Assembly: GCA_031552405.1 (NCBI GenBank)
Contig: JAVBMN010000008.1
Location: 1 to 64,000 of the forward strand
Length of the DNA stretch: 64,000 nt
Direction of reading: 5' to 3'
Source: UBA1794 sp031552405
Lineage (GTDB): Bacteria > Bacteroidota > Bacteroidia > Bacteroidales > Bacteroidaceae
Shown: in pieces, positions 15,424 to 24,537 of the stretch
Numbering within the stretch: the stretch's first letter is position 1
Layout of the letters: the number at the start of each line of letters is the position of its first letter
Program-made: the position numbers and the translations under genes
Notes under the pieces: generated by a model
Databases searched by the model: none
The model's input: the letters and a program-made list of their open reading frames with translations, nothing else
What the model was told of the DNA's origin: nothing

Positions 15424-16623
15424 CTATAGCAGATTCTTCATTGCTTCATTCATCTGCTCATTATCAAAGCTATCCAAATAAAACTGAGTAACCCTTTCAG
15501 AACTATGCCCCAATGACTCGCTTATAATAGAGGTAGACACCCCACTACGTTTTAACACCGTGGCGAAGGAGTGGCGAGCTACGTAGGTTGTAAGACTTAG
15601 TGAAAGGTCTAACTCTTTACCGATTCTTTTCAAATTCTCATTTACTTTGCTTATCACTTTATGTATCCTGTTCGCTTTTTGCTGTTCCGTTATATGGAAA
15701 GGGCTGAGAATAGGGAATAAATACGGATTATCAGAATCAGAATACCTATGGATCAACTCCAATGCTTTCGGTTGCAATGGTACTTTGATTAGTTTCTTCG
15801 TCTTCTTGCGGAAATAAACAACTCTATTATCCTCTATATTCTCCGCTTTCAGATTCGCTATATCGACAAAATTTATTCCCGCTGTAAGATATGAGAATGA
15901 AAACAGGTCAATAGCCAAACGTTCATAATCTGTCTTTCCTTTGTAATTGAGAACTTCTAGGATTCCGCTTTTGGGGATAGATCGTTTTGCTGTTTTCTGC
16001 TTTAATTTGGATACCTTGAAAGCTTTAAACGGGTAATACTCTGCTTTGACAATCTTTTCTTCAATGGCTAAATTGAAAATAGTCCTTAATCTTACAAAGC
16101 GAGTTTCCAAAGTATTCATTGCTAAGTTCTCCCCTTTCATAAAAGCTTCATATCGTTTTAGCCATGCAACGTCAATATCAGAAAAATGAATATCCATGTG
16201 ACCATTGAACTTTACAAGAGAATTGAGCGTCGTTTTATACATTTGGGCATATCGGAGTCGATTTGCTTCCATTAGTCGCTCAATATACAAGTCAAATACA
16301 GCTTTTACGGTTTTAGCCTTTACTGGAGACCTTACCTTCTCAACTAGAGTTACAGACGTAAATTCTCTGTTAGCTACTTTGTACTCCAGAATCTGCGCCT
16401 GATACTCTCTTTTTCTCTCTAAAATGATACTCTGAATTTCCTCTTTATTGGGGCAATTCCTCTTAGGTTCATTCTTTTCAAAGTCCCAAAACTCCGATTT
16501 CGTACTAATTCCAAGACTTAAATACTTCCTTTTACGGTCTTTTGTTACTCGTAACATCAATGGATGTTCTTGATTTGCAAGTACTTTAGACTTGTAACAA
16601 ATCACATCAATTGTAGCTCCCAT
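15424..16623 (-). CDS. int: Tyrosine recombinase integrase of a tRNA-Thr element
   Basis: A 399-residue Bacteroidales-type integrase with an N-terminal arm-binding domain (residues 1-100), a SAM-like core-binding domain (about 110-210) and a catalytic domain (about 220-399). Visible catalytic features are the YVARHSFAT box, the LGHSS motif and a C-terminal Tyr in FYLDSF. At box I the segment is SYLTAGINFVDIANL, where the first catalytic Arg is expected, and no Arg is present; box II has Tyr-x-Ala-Arg-His instead of His-x-x-Arg-His. Some members of this large family show such changes. The gene starts at 16623, 104 bases from the 3' end of tRNA-Thr, and two direct repeats precede its ATG. Confidence 0.85.
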   Translation of the reverse strand: MGATIDVICYKSKVLANQEHPLMLRVTKDRKRKYLSLGISTKSEFWDFEKNEPKRNCPNKEEIQSIILERKREYQAQILEYKVANREFTSVTLVEKVRSPVKAKTVKAVFDLYIERLMEANRLRYAQMYKTTLNSLVKFNGHMDIHFSDIDVAWLKRYEAFMKGENLAMNTLETRFVRLRTIFNLAIEEKIVKAEYYPFKAFKVSKLKQKTAKRSIPKSGILEVLNYKGKTDYERLAIDLFSFSYLTAGINFVDIANLKAENIEDNRVVYFRKKTKKLIKVPLQPKALELIHRYSDSDNPYLFPILSPFHITEQQKANRIHKVISKVNENLKRIGKELDLSLSLTTYVARHSFATVLKRSGVSTSIISESLGHSSERVTQFYLDSFDNEQMNEAMKNLL

Positions 16624-16645
16624 GGTTTACACACTGGTTTACACA
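16624..16645. repeat. Two direct repeats upstream of int
   Basis: GGTTTACACA occurs at 16624-16633 and 16636-16645, a period of 12 bases, directly before the integrase ATG. These could be integrase arm-binding or autoregulatory sites. Confidence 0.5.
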
Positions 16646-16726
16646 ACCTTGCGGAAACCCAGTAAAACCGTGAAGAAACAAACAACAAAAAAGGCAGCCA
16701 CATTTCTGCAACTACCTGATTATCTG

Positions 16727-16799
<73 letters not shown>

Positions 16800-16825
16800 G
16801 GCTTTACTTTGTTAAAAAGGCGGTG

Positions 16826-16833
16826 CAAAGGTA
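16826..16833 (-). promoter_or_regulatory. -7 box of tRNA-Thr
   Basis: CAAAGGTA on the plus strand is TACCTTTG on the tRNA strand, matching the TAnnTTTG consensus 27 bases before the mature tRNA 5' end. Confidence 0.5.
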
Positions 16834-16892
16834 TTACATAAATTCGTTTTTTCATAAAAACGACACTTTTTTTTCAAAAAAAGGCTGATTTG

Positions 16893-16925
16893 CTTGACAA
16901 CCACATAAAATATATTGTATATTTG
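16893..16925 (+). promoter_or_regulatory. Promoter of the ECF sigma factor gene
   Basis: CTTG (16893-16896), 21 bases, then TATATTTG (16918-16925) fit the Bacteroidetes -33/-7 pattern TTTG-N19-21-TAnnTTTG. Confidence 0.6.
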
Positions 16926-17017
16926 CAATTGATAAATATATAACGAAACAAAAATCAAAAGATAACAGCCTATTGAACGACCCATACTCCAAGAATAACC
17001 AAAAAGAAAGTTACGCT

Positions 17018-17608
17018 ATGGATACGTTGAAAATGTTAAGCGACGAACAATTAGTAGAATTGTACGCAAATGGAGACAACCGGGCGTTTGATATTCTTTT
17101 AGAGAAGTATCAAAACAAGCTGTATTCCTATATCTTCTATATAGTAAAGAATGAAGAGCTGGCAGAAGATATCTTTCAGGAAACATTTGTTAAGGCTATT
17201 GTAACCATTAAGCAAGGACGATATGTAGATTCAGGACGTTTTATCTCCTGGCTTACTCGTATTGCCCATAATCTCATCATCGACTCATTCCGCCAGGATA
17301 AGTGTGAGAATACAATCTCCAATGATGAGAGTGAAAAGGATCTCTTTAATGACTCTACCCTTACAGATGGAAATATTGAAGATCAGTTGGTACAGGACCA
17401 GATCCACAAAGACGTACGTAAGCTGGTAAACATGCTTCCCGACAACCAGAAAGAAGTGATTGAGATGCGCTTTTACTTAGGACTGAGCTTCAAAGAGATC
17501 TCTGAAAAAACCGGTGTAAGCATCAATACCGCTTTAGGACGTATGCGTTATGCCATCCTTAACATACGCCGTATGGCTAAGGAGAACAACATGATTCTGA
17601 CTTTTTAA
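17018..17608 (+). CDS. ECF-type RNA polymerase sigma factor
   Basis: A 196-residue sigma-70 family factor of the ECF group. Region 2 is visible in LYSYIFYIVKNEELAEDIFQETF and GRFISWLTRIAHNLIIDSFR, and region 4 in VRKLVNMLPDNQKEVIEMRFYLGLSFKEISEKTGVSINTALGRMRYA, a helix-turn-helix. It would direct RNA polymerase to a specific promoter set. No anti-sigma gene follows, unlike the SusCD-linked ECFs of this order; this one looks like a free-standing core copy. I chose the ATG at 17018 (MDTLKML); a TTG start at 16973 is less likely. Confidence 0.9.
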   Translation: MDTLKMLSDEQLVELYANGDNRAFDILLEKYQNKLYSYIFYIVKNEELAEDIFQETFVKAIVTIKQGRYVDSGRFISWLTRIAHNLIIDSFRQDKCENTISNDESEKDLFNDSTLTDGNIEDQLVQDQIHKDVRKLVNMLPDNQKEVIEMRFYLGLSFKEISEKTGVSINTALGRMRYAILNIRRMAKENNMILTF

Positions 17609-17743
17609 GGTGGGGACACTAATCTTTTCCGCTCTTAAAATTTCCTATTAAAAGAAAACTTTCGGCATTTTTTTAATGCCAGGATACTAAAAAGGTCGAT
17701 TTTTCCGTTCTGGATATAAATCGATCTTTTTGTGTATATGCCT

Positions 17744-17926
17744 ATGAAAGAATTGTCTACATCCTTTCCCACAGCCTCCGCTCCCCAAGAAGAGCCACAC
17801 CGTAGAAAAGGGACAAAGGGTTTCAGCCCAAAGCAGTCCACGCTGAACTTCCTCAGGATGTTCGCCCGTAACTATTACATTGAGAAGCAATTGCCTGAAG
17901 CATTTCGGGGAATGATTCTCAGTTAA
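17744..17926 (+). CDS. Small conserved-looking protein upstream of rpe
   Basis: A 60-residue protein ending FLRMFARNYYIEKQLPEAFRGMILS, preceded by a Pro/Ser-rich, basic stretch. No domain name is known to me. Composition and the compact C-terminal helix make it look like a genuine short gene, possibly conserved ahead of rpe in this order. It ends 19 bases before rpe and may be co-transcribed with it. The GTG at 17732 and ATG at 17738 are alternative starts in the same frame. Confidence 0.55.
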   Translation: MKELSTSFPTASAPQEEPHRRKGTKGFSPKQSTLNFLRMFARNYYIEKQLPEAFRGMILS

Positions 17927-17945
17927 TCCGCATCAAGGAAAGAAC

Positions 17946-18602
17946 ATGAGTACACTCATTGCTCCTTCTTTGCTGGCTGCCGATTTTGCGCATCTGGCCG
18001 ATGAGGTGGAAATGGTAAACGAAAGCGAAGCAGCTTTCTTCCATTTAGATGTTATGGACGGAGTCTTCGTTCCTAACATCTCATTTGGTTTTCCGGTTAT
18101 TGATGCCATCGCACCCTTGGTAAAGAAACCTCTTGATGTACATCTGATGATTGTACAGCCAGAGAAATTTATACCACAGGTAAGAGCTACGGGTGCAAAA
18201 ATCATGAACGTACACTTTGAGGCGTGCACCCATCTGCACCGCGTTATCCAGGAGATCCGTAGCGCAGGGATGGAACCGGCTGTCACACTGACCCCTTCCA
18301 CACCCGTCAGCATGCTGAGTGAGGTGATACAGGATCTTTACATGGTGCTGTTGATGTCGGTAAATCCAGGCTTCGGAGGACAGGTTTTCATTCCGCACAC
18401 TCTTACTAAAGTAACTCAACTACGCCAACTCATCCAGAAAACAGGCTCGAAAGCCCTGATCGAAGTGGATGGCGGAGTAAACCACGAGACTGCTCCACTC
18501 TTGGTACAGGCTGGAGCTGACATTCTGGTTACCGGAAGCTATGTATTCAAAGCATCGGATCCCAGGAAAACCATTCGCGAACTGGCGGCATTGAGCCGTT
18601 AA
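17946..18602 (+). CDS. rpe: Ribulose-phosphate 3-epimerase
   Basis: A 218-residue TIM-barrel enzyme that interconverts ribulose 5-phosphate and xylulose 5-phosphate in the pentose phosphate pathway. Visible are IAPSLLAADFAHL at the N terminus, HLDVMDGVFVPNISFG carrying the metal-binding His and catalytic Asp, VHLMIV, the MSVNPGFGGQ loop and EVDGGVN with the second catalytic Asp. Length is normal for the family. It precedes the comEC-like gene by 88 bases and may share a transcript with it. Confidence 0.95.
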   Translation: MSTLIAPSLLAADFAHLADEVEMVNESEAAFFHLDVMDGVFVPNISFGFPVIDAIAPLVKKPLDVHLMIVQPEKFIPQVRATGAKIMNVHFEACTHLHRVIQEIRSAGMEPAVTLTPSTPVSMLSEVIQDLYMVLLMSVNPGFGGQVFIPHTLTKVTQLRQLIQKTGSKALIEVDGGVNHETAPLLVQAGADILVTGSYVFKASDPRKTIRELAALSR

Positions 18603-18690
18603 CCACGAAAGATGAAACAGACGGGGTTTTCTCTACCCGTCTTTAAACCCAGACAGAGAAGAGCCTTGCACCTTACCTTCTAATACTGTC

Positions 18691-20289
18691 ATGAAACCGG
18701 ACAAACACCCTTTTTTACGGTTATTATTCCCCCTTGTTGCGGGCATCACCGCAGGATATTTTGCATTCCGGCATGGTATATCCATACCTCTCAAAGCATG
18801 CATAGGAATGGTAGTGCTCGCATGCCTTCCCTGGATAGTCTATTCAAAAAAACCTCTCTTTCCAACACGATGGCTGGCGGGTGTCACCATTTACATGATC
18901 CTGTTTGGCGCCGGTTGGCTGCTTGCCCTGCATCCGCTCAAACACACGGATTACCTTTGGCCGGAACAGGCGGAGCTCTATGAAGTACTCCTGCTTTCCT
19001 CTCCCAAAGAGAAGCCCCGTTCTTATTGTTTTGAGGCGCAGGTAGTCAGTTATCTGGCTCGAAAAGACACAAAAACAGAATACCAATCTGTAGAAAGAAA
19101 GATACTGCTTTACATCCATAAGAGTCCGGAATCCGCAAAGTTACAGGCCGGAGATGTACTTTACATCCGCTCCCGCATCCTCCCTCCACGTAACAATGAG
19201 GATACACAAAGGTTTGATTACCGCTCCTATCTGCTCCGGAAAGGCATCAGTGGAACAGCCTATGCAAAAAGTTGGTATATAGGCATCCACATTCCTCCTG
19301 GCGGAATTATGTATCACGCGGGGAGGGTACGAGAGAAACTCTTGCAGACCTATCGAAAAACCGGAATGCAAACAAAAGAATACGGAGTACTGGCCGCACT
19401 CACCCTCGGAGAAAAAGAAGACCTATCGAAAGACATACAACAAAGCTTTTCGCGCGCGGGGGTCAGCCACATACTGGCTCTTTCAGGGCTTCATGTAGCA
19501 TTTGTATACATTTTATTGAATGCTATCCTCTCAATATTCTTCCGTAAGAAGTGGGGCAAGGCAAGGCAGCCGATTATCACTTGTGTGATATGGGGGTTCG
19601 CATTCCTTACCGGAATGTTTGCCCCCGTGCTGCGTGCTACGGTAATGTGCAGTATCGTATCCATAGGGAAGATGCGAGGTCACAGGACACTCACACTGAA
19701 CAACCTGGCTGCCACAGCATTTCTGATGCTATGCTTCTGTCCGTTGTGGTGGTTTGACGCCAGCTTCCAGCTTTCCTTTGCCGCAGTGGCGGGTATCCTA
19801 TTGTGGCAGCCGTGGCTGCTGTCACTGTGCTCCACACGCCATCAACCTCTGCGATACATCTGGAATATTGCAGCAGTATCATTGGCTGCACAACTTGCGG
19901 TACTGCCGCTTATCCTGTACTATTTTGGCGCATTTCCCTGCTATTTCCTAATTACCAACATAGCTGTGCTCGGACTTGTATCTCTCATTACATACACCGC
20001 TTTCCTACTACTTTTTGCCGACTTGCTGCTTCCCGTACAAACCCGCATAGGTGAGCTGGTCCAGGCAGGAGTCGCACTGTTAAATCAGATTGTGGAATGG
20101 GTTGAACGCCTGCCCGGCTCCTACCTTACAGAGCTATACACCTCCGGAGCAGAAACAGGCAGTATGACGCTTGCCATCTTTGCTGCAATGCACTTCTTCA
20201 GCAATACACAAAAAAGCAGGAAAGCGCTATTTTTCTCCCTCACGGGAGTCTGTTTGTTCATCATCTCTAAGATAATAAAAGCACTCTAA
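18691..20289 (+). CDS. comEC: ComEC/Rec2-like competence membrane protein
   Basis: A 532-residue polytopic membrane protein. The N-terminal half (residues about 30-190) corresponds to the DUF4131 region, and the Competence domain follows with the hallmark GVSHILALSGLHVAFVY (about residues 254-270) and many transmembrane helices. ComEC forms the inner-membrane channel for single-stranded DNA in natural transformation. The C-terminal beta-lactamase-like nuclease domain of larger ComEC proteins is absent, as is common in this phylum. Its start at 18691 follows rpe by 88 bases. Confidence 0.85.
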   Translation: MKPDKHPFLRLLFPLVAGITAGYFAFRHGISIPLKACIGMVVLACLPWIVYSKKPLFPTRWLAGVTIYMILFGAGWLLALHPLKHTDYLWPEQAELYEVLLLSSPKEKPRSYCFEAQVVSYLARKDTKTEYQSVERKILLYIHKSPESAKLQAGDVLYIRSRILPPRNNEDTQRFDYRSYLLRKGISGTAYAKSWYIGIHIPPGGIMYHAGRVREKLLQTYRKTGMQTKEYGVLAALTLGEKEDLSKDIQQSFSRAGVSHILALSGLHVAFVYILLNAILSIFFRKKWGKARQPIITCVIWGFAFLTGMFAPVLRATVMCSIVSIGKMRGHRTLTLNNLAATAFLMLCFCPLWWFDASFQLSFAAVAGILLWQPWLLSLCSTRHQPLRYIWNIAAVSLAAQLAVLPLILYYFGAFPCYFLITNIAVLGLVSLITYTAFLLLFADLLLPVQTRIGELVQAGVALLNQIVEWVERLPGSYLTELYTSGAETGSMTLAIFAAMHFFSNTQKSRKALFFSLTGVCLFIISKIIKAL

Positions 20290-20368
20290 AGCACTCCAAA
20301 TTCAGCACCTTTTAATCTTCAAAAGAGTTATTCACACCTGTTTACGCGGTTTATTGAAAACGTTGTTG

Positions 20369-20376
20369 TACTTTTG
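20369..20376 (+). promoter_or_regulatory. -7 box of the DHH phosphoesterase gene
   Basis: TACTTTTG fits TAnnTTTG, 20 bases before the ATG at 20396. This favours that ATG over a TTG at 20354. Confidence 0.45.
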
Positions 20377-20395
20377 CACACTAATAAACGACATA

Positions 20396-21430
20396 ATGAT
20401 CCCTAAGCAGCTTAATCCGTCCGCCCTATCTACCTTCAGAAATTGGTTGGATGAATACAATAATTTCATCATTGTAACCCATGTATCACCTGATGGTGAC
20501 GCCATTGGTTCCTCACTGGCGCTTTTACATTTCCTTATCGAAAAAGGAAAGAATGCACGTGTGATTGTACCCAATGCTTTCCCCGATTTCTTTCGGTGGA
20601 TGCCTATGATAAAAACAGTATTGCAATATGACATCCATAAAACGCAGGCCGAGCTTCTCCTGGAACAGGCCGAGGTGGTGTGTTGCCTTGACTTCAACAC
20701 CATTAAGCGCATTGACGCTCTTGGCGAAGCGGTAAGCCGGAGCAATGCACGCACCCTGCTATTGGATCATCACCCTTACCCCGACCCACACTTCGACATA
20801 TCCCTTTCTTATACAGAGATGTGCGCCACAGCGGAACTGGTATTCCGTTTCATCACAGAAGTGGGATCTTTGGATGACATCGACCGGGATTGCGCCACCT
20901 GTATCTACACCGGTATGATGACGGATACCGGAGGATTTACCTTCAACTCCAACCGAAGCGAAATCTTTTCCATAGTCAGCCAGCTCCTGTCAAAGGGCAT
21001 TGACAAAGACTATATCTACCGGCGCATCTTCAGCTCGAACTCGGTAGGCCGTATGCAACTCATGGGGTACACCCTCTATTCCAAGATGAAGATCTATCCG
21101 GAGTTGCACACTGCGTTGATATGCCTCAGCCAGGAAGAGTTGAAGCGTTTCAGCTATGTAAAGGGGGATACAGAAGGCTTTGTAAACCTCCCGTTGCAAA
21201 TAAGGGGAATCATCTTTGCCTGCTTCCTGCGCGAGGACAAGACTATGATCAAAGTATCCCTTCGCTCCGTGGGAAGATTCTCCTGCACAGAATTCGCCTC
21301 ACGCATATTTAACGGCGGAGGACATCGAAACGCTTCAGGAGGTGAATTCTATGAAGACATGGAAAAGGCCATCGCTTGTTTTGAGGAAGGGCTGGAAGAG
21401 TTTCGCCCTCTATTAGAAAGCAAAAAATAG
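20396..21430 (+). CDS. DHH/DHHA1 family phosphoesterase (NrnA-like)
   Basis: A 344-residue protein of the DHH family. Motifs include THVSPDGDAIGSSLAL (the DGDAIGS site), LDFNTIKRIDAL, LLLDHHPYPD (the DHH triad) and TGMMTDTGGF, all metal-binding, then the DHHA1 domain ending in GGGHRNASGG. NrnA-type enzymes degrade short oligoribonucleotides and 3'-phosphoadenosine 5'-phosphate. The start at 20396 (MIPKQLN) is set by the -7 box. The next gene, a lipoprotein, follows within 90 bases and has its own -7 box. Confidence 0.9.
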   Translation: MIPKQLNPSALSTFRNWLDEYNNFIIVTHVSPDGDAIGSSLALLHFLIEKGKNARVIVPNAFPDFFRWMPMIKTVLQYDIHKTQAELLLEQAEVVCCLDFNTIKRIDALGEAVSRSNARTLLLDHHPYPDPHFDISLSYTEMCATAELVFRFITEVGSLDDIDRDCATCIYTGMMTDTGGFTFNSNRSEIFSIVSQLLSKGIDKDYIYRRIFSSNSVGRMQLMGYTLYSKMKIYPELHTALICLSQEELKRFSYVKGDTEGFVNLPLQIRGIIFACFLREDKTMIKVSLRSVGRFSCTEFASRIFNGGGHRNASGGEFYEDMEKAIACFEEGLEEFRPLLESKK

Positions 21431-21482
21431 CTTTTTCACACAATTTGGATAAAAAAGTACAGCCTTATAGGCTGATAATTAC

Positions 21483-21490
21483 TACTTTTG
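21483..21490 (+). promoter_or_regulatory. -7 box of the DUF4827-type lipoprotein gene
   Basis: TACTTTTG fits TAnnTTTG, 25 bases before the ATG at 21515. Confidence 0.45.
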
Positions 21491-21514
21491 TGGCAAATTA
21501 GAGTAACTGTAGAC

Positions 21515-22186
21515 ATGAAAAGAATAACTTTCCTTATCGGCATCCTTGCGACACTGGCCATTTTCATCCAATCCTGCAACAATGGCAAGACCTACGCCGA
21601 AATGAAGGAAGAGGAGAAAGAATACATCCAGGACTTCATCAACGATAATAACATCCAAGTTATCAATGAGAACAACTTTGATCCCAGCGTAAAGATGGCC
21701 GACAATCAATTCGTGCTATTTCAGAGCGATGGTATCTATTTGCATATCGACTCATTAGGCACTGGAAAGCCCTTCTACAGCATCCTTGACAGCATCAGTA
21801 AGAAGCAAAGCGGCGTACGTCTGGTGGTGCTGGCACGATTCTTGGAATACAGCCTTATGGCAAAAGATACACTCCTGACCAACTTCTATAGCAACGACTC
21901 TCCCGAGCAGTTTTATTACGCCAAGAGCACCTCTTCCAGTTACTACTCTTCCGCATCTACCAGTACCACGTTCGGACGGTTCTTTGTAGATGCCAATATC
22001 ACCACTACCATTCACTCCATGCAAACCTATTACGGAACATCTGTCCCCGGAGGATGGCTGAAGCCGCTGCAATATGTAGGCGACGGAGGGCGGGTAAAGG
22101 TTATTGTCCCTTCGGAAGTGGGTACCTCTACAGCTCAAACCAACGTGCGGCCGTACTATTATGAGCTGCAATATAAGCTGTATTAA
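21515..22186 (+). CDS. DUF4827-type lipoprotein
   Basis: A 223-residue lipoprotein with a clear signal sequence and lipobox (AIFIQSC, Cys at about residue 21). It resembles the DUF4827 family, a Bacteroidales group of peptidyl-prolyl isomerase-like fold with unknown role, though I recognise this only by overall likeness. A Ser/Tyr-rich segment (STSSSYYSSASTSTTF) lies near the middle and GRVKVIVPSEVGTS near the end. It would be anchored in the outer membrane or periplasm. An upstream in-frame start at 21488 is unlikely. The following gene is glmM. Confidence 0.7.
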   Translation: MKRITFLIGILATLAIFIQSCNNGKTYAEMKEEEKEYIQDFINDNNIQVINENNFDPSVKMADNQFVLFQSDGIYLHIDSLGTGKPFYSILDSISKKQSGVRLVVLARFLEYSLMAKDTLLTNFYSNDSPEQFYYAKSTSSSYYSSASTSTTFGRFFVDANITTTIHSMQTYYGTSVPGGWLKPLQYVGDGGRVKVIVPSEVGTSTAQTNVRPYYYELQYKLY

Positions 22187-22305
22187 CCCACATCTTTATC
22201 AGATTTCCCTTTCATTTTCGTCAAAGAAGGATGTACCCTGAAAGGGTAAAGAGTTTCCGTATCACCCCTTGTAAATATCATTTAACTCAATAAATCGTAT
22301 ACAGT

Positions 22306-23694
22306 ATGACTTTGATTAAATCAATTTCCGGCATCCGTGGCACCATCGGAGGAAGCACCGGCGAAGGCCTCAACCCGCTGGACATCGTAAAATTCACATC
22401 GGCGTATGCCAGCCTGATCCGCAAAACGAGTACCTGTAAAAGCAACAAGATAGTAGTAGGACGCGACGCACGCCTCTCCGGTCTTATGGTAAACAACGTA
22501 GTAGTGGGCACACTCATGGGAATGGGGTATGATGTAATAGACATCGACCTGGCTTCCACCCCCACCACTGAACTGGCTGTGACCATGGAAGGCGCCGAAG
22601 GAGGCATCATCCTTACCGCCAGCCACAACCCCCGCCAGTGGAACGCACTGAAGCTGCTCAACGAGAAAGGCGAATTCCTGAATGCCGCCGAAGGCGAAGA
22701 AGTGCTGCGCATTGCCGAAGCTGAAGACTTTCTGTATGCCGAGGTTGACAAACTGGGTACCTATACTCAGGACCTGACCTACAATCAAAAACACATAGAC
22801 AGCGTATTGGCCCTCGACTTGGTAGATGTGGAAGCTATCCGCAAGGCCAACTTCAAGGTAGCCATCGACTGTGTAAACTCCGTGGGCGGAGTGGTACTTC
22901 CCCAATTGCTGGAACAGCTGGGCGTAAACCACGTGGAGAAACTGTACTGCGACCCCTCCGGGGAGTTTCAGCACAACCCCGAACCGCTGGAAAAGAACCT
23001 GGGCGACATTATGGGTCTGATGAAGAAAGGCGGTTGCGACGTAGCCTTTGTAGTAGACCCCGATGTAGACCGCCTGGCCATGATCAGCGAAGACGGTACC
23101 ATGTATGGAGAAGAATACACCCTGGTAACTGTAGCTGATTATGTATTGAAGCACACTCCCGGCAATACCGTGAGCAACCTCAGTTCCACCCGCGCCCTGC
23201 GTGATGTAACCCGCCAGTACGGTAAGGAATACAACGCTGCTGCCGTAGGTGAGGTGAACGTGGTAACCAAGATGAAAGAAACCAACGCCGTAATTGGTGG
23301 TGAAGGCAATGGTGGAGTGATCTATCCCGCCAGTCACTACGGCCGCGATGCACTGGTAGGTATCGCCCTTTTCCTCAGCCACCTGGCACACGAAGGCAAG
23401 AAGGTAAGCGAACTACGCGCCTCCTACCCTCCTTACTTCATCGCCAAGAATCGTGTAGACCTCACTCCTGAGATTGATGTAGACGCCATTCTGGCCAAGA
23501 TGAAAGAAATCTACTGCAAAGAAGAAATCAATGATATTGACGGTGTAAAGATCGACTTCCCCAACAAATGGGTTCACCTTCGCAAGAGCAATACCGAGCC
23601 CATTATCCGCATCTACAGCGAGGCCGCTACTATGGAAGAAGCTGATGCATTGGGACAGCAGATGATGGAAGTAATCCAGAGCTTAGCCAAATAA
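22306..23694 (+). CDS. glmM: Phosphoglucosamine mutase
   Basis: A 462-residue alpha-D-phosphohexomutase that converts glucosamine 6-phosphate to glucosamine 1-phosphate for peptidoglycan and LPS precursors. The active-site serine is in TASHNPRQWNALK (Ser at about 106), the metal loop is DPDVDRL, the sugar-binding loop is GEGNGGVI, and the phosphate-binding loop is RKSNTEPIIRIYSE. All four elements of the family are intact and the length is normal. A perfect hairpin terminator follows. Assignment as glmM rather than another phosphomutase rests on the overall resemblance and on the NPRQWNALK motif. Confidence 0.9.
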   Translation: MTLIKSISGIRGTIGGSTGEGLNPLDIVKFTSAYASLIRKTSTCKSNKIVVGRDARLSGLMVNNVVVGTLMGMGYDVIDIDLASTPTTELAVTMEGAEGGIILTASHNPRQWNALKLLNEKGEFLNAAEGEEVLRIAEAEDFLYAEVDKLGTYTQDLTYNQKHIDSVLALDLVDVEAIRKANFKVAIDCVNSVGGVVLPQLLEQLGVNHVEKLYCDPSGEFQHNPEPLEKNLGDIMGLMKKGGCDVAFVVDPDVDRLAMISEDGTMYGEEYTLVTVADYVLKHTPGNTVSNLSSTRALRDVTRQYGKEYNAAAVGEVNVVTKMKETNAVIGGEGNGGVIYPASHYGRDALVGIALFLSHLAHEGKKVSELRASYPPYFIAKNRVDLTPEIDVDAILAKMKEIYCKEEINDIDGVKIDFPNKWVHLRKSNTEPIIRIYSEAATMEEADALGQQMMEVIQSLAK

Positions 23695-23710
23695 GAGCAC
23701 ATCCACCAAA

Positions 23711-23745
23711 AAAAACGGCGCAGGTAAGGTATCTGCGCCGTTTTT
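23711..23745. terminator. Bidirectional terminator after glmM
   Basis: AAAAACGGCGCAG (23711-23723) pairs perfectly with CTGCGCCGTTTTT (23733-23745), between convergent genes. Confidence 0.9.
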
Positions 23746-24483
23746 TTATGGTTTCTTAGCCCCCTTATTTGCAAAGAAGGCGCGGGCATACAGAGTAATG
23801 ACCTCGCTGTCTTCCGGATAAGGCTCTCGATTGTATAGTTTGAGAAGCTCCGGATCATTCACTTGCAATAATTTCACCAATTGCTCTTGGCTCATTAGCT
23901 TCGCCTCATTTGTAATCGGATTATAGTGATAATACAGAAGAGGAAGCCTACCTGATCCGCCCGGATACAATCCTTTACTGCTTCGTGAAGCTACTACCAC
24001 ACCAGCTATTGCACCACCAATCAGGCCAAAACCAAATCCCGCCGATGCCATTGCCGTCATATCTGCTTTTGCTTTTTCTCCTCGCTCTACAGCTTCAAAG
24101 AATATAAGATTATCCTGATCACGCACCTGCACATAACCAAGGAGAAGAGGGTACCCTGTTACTGCATCTTTTAAAAGAATTCCATTCATATACAGTGAGT
24201 CGTTATACTCCACTATAAAAGAGTTCTGATTCAGCGACTTCCTCAATGCCTTATCACTGGTCGTAAAAAAGAAAGCAGCGCAACAATTCTTTTTCTGTTT
24301 CTCTTCGGAGACAGTTTGTAGTGTAACGCCTTCGTATTCCTGATAGCGATCCTCTATAAAGTCCTCTTTCGTAGCATACACCTTGGTGATCTGGGCCTGG
24401 CCATATAGGGTTGCAAACAGGCATCCCATAAGTAGCAAATTCCGGCAGATTTCATTCTTGATTATATGAATAAGGCTCTTCAT
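23746..24483 (-). CDS. Secreted protein of unknown function
   Basis: A 245-residue protein with a signal peptide ending near LFATLYGQAQ, so it is exported. Its first half is beta-rich with a Cys pair (KKNCCAAFFF) and a central Gly-rich hydrophobic helix (GFGFGLIGGAIAGVVVA), which could be a membrane span. The C-terminal part ends in NREPYPEDSEVITLYARAFF. It may belong to a Bacteroidales DUF family, but I cannot name it with confidence. The start at 24483 (MKSLIHI) fits the signal peptide; frames extending to 24531 are possible. The lipoprotein gene next to it lies 54 bases upstream in the same direction. Confidence 0.6.
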   Translation of the reverse strand: MKSLIHIIKNEICRNLLLMGCLFATLYGQAQITKVYATKEDFIEDRYQEYEGVTLQTVSEEKQKKNCCAAFFFTTSDKALRKSLNQNSFIVEYNDSLYMNGILLKDAVTGYPLLLGYVQVRDQDNLIFFEAVERGEKAKADMTAMASAGFGFGLIGGAIAGVVVASRSSKGLYPGGSGRLPLLYYHYNPITNEAKLMSQEQLVKLLQVNDPELLKLYNREPYPEDSEVITLYARAFFANKGAKKP

Positions 24484-24537
24484 TATATTGGGTATTAGTC
24501 TAATGCATTGCAGCATGAAGGTAGGCAACAACAGGGG

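Noticed and set aside
22321..23391. 356-codon antisense frame inside glmM
   Set aside because: Shadow of a GC-rich, strongly conserved gene with all glmM motifs on the other strand.
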